From NCBI GenBank assembly GCA_012511955.1, contig JAAZFC010000057.1, forward strand, positions 1 through 33,839: 33,839 bases of DNA, given 5' to 3'. Made by a program: the position numbers and the translations under genes. Position 1 is the first letter of the stretch; each line of letters starts with the position of its first letter. The notes under the pieces were generated by a model. The model was not told where the DNA came from. It did not search any database and worked only from the letters and a program-made list of their open reading frames with translations. Shown in pieces: positions 33,687 to 33,839 of the stretch. The stretch comes from Fibrobacter sp. (GTDB taxonomy: Bacteria > Fibrobacterota > Fibrobacteria > Fibrobacterales > Fibrobacteraceae).

Positions 33687-33839
33687 TTAATCTATAACTT
33701 GATGGGTTTTAATCAAATGAGGCAAACTTAAACCACTACCCCTAGCTATAATCTCTGCTTTATCATTGAGCCTAACAACTTGACCAGCACCTTTGTCCAC
33801 CACCCAAACCCCTTGATCCAAAACAAAAGTAGAAAGACC
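33687..33839 (-). CDS. Partial C-terminus of a propeller-like protein upstream of flhA
   Basis: An open frame enters from the right edge and ends at TAA (33687-33689), giving about 50 residues. STFVLDQGVWVVDKGAGQVVRL looks like one NHL/beta-propeller blade (the 'vwVvDkg.gqVvrl' rhythm); the rest is LPHLIKTHQVID. It is not the end of FlhB, the common neighbour of flhA. The gap to flhA is one base, so it shares its operon. The assignment to a propeller rests on a single blade. Confidence 0.55.
   Translation of the reverse strand, partial: GLSTFVLDQGVWVVDKGAGQVVRLNDKAEIIARGSGLSLPHLIKTHQVID

Overview
The window looks like chromosome of a diderm, flagellated bacterium of moderately low GC content, most probably a member of the Fibrobacterota. 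The main pointer is the 893-residue lipoprotein at 7658-10339, which reads like the Fibrobacter paralogous family TIGR02171 (formylglycine-generating-enzyme-like domain followed by a beta-propeller). The NfeD/flotillin pair, the lipoprotein signal and the lipid and ribosomal operons fit a diderm. Cultured Fibrobacter are not flagellated, so the flagellar genes point to another lineage of the phylum. This is inference from protein resemblance, not from a marker tree.

Left part (1-6800): a partial AAA-ATPase-like gene runs off the left edge. A dimeric dUTPase-type pyrophosphatase follows. Next is a divergent locus for likely protein glycosylation (small helical protein plus StrF-type glycosyltransferase on minus, a CgeB/Maf-like glycosyltransferase on plus). 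A three-gene membrane operon comes next (NfeD protease, flotillin FloA, and an anchored protein of unknown function), ending in a bidirectional terminator shared with a small YjfB-like motility protein. That small gene has a consensus flagellar sigma-28 promoter.

Middle (6857-15853, all minus): one long lipid-synthesis operon, yceD-rpmF-plsX-fabH-fabD-fabG-acpP, starts from a strong sigma-70 promoter between yceD and a divergent glycosyltransferase. A hairpin with a T-tract separates acpP from a downstream trio: rnc (RNase III), the TIGR02171-like lipoprotein and a LipM-type octanoyltransferase. LipM links lipoyl assembly to the octanoyl-ACP made by the fab genes.

15854-25317: a membrane glycosyltransferase and topoisomerase III on plus end at a bidirectional terminator. 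Converging on it is the translation operon tRNA-Val(GAC)-thrS-infC-rpmI-rplT, with a good promoter in front of the tRNA. Then come a BASS/ACR3-type transporter and an M18 aminopeptidase.

Right part (25376-33839): biosynthetic arginine decarboxylase speA meets, with no gap, the end of a flagellar operon on minus: [partial propeller-like gene]-flhA-flhF-flhG-(two-TM protein)-fliA-(charged 104-aa protein)-HDOD. FliA here is the sigma factor that would read the promoter at 6833-6859. No CRISPR array, insertion sequence, prophage or rRNA was seen, and no gene-free stretch exceeds 300 bases. The least understood parts are the two unnamed proteins in the flagellar operon, the third gene of the NfeD-FloA operon and the three-domain lipoprotein.
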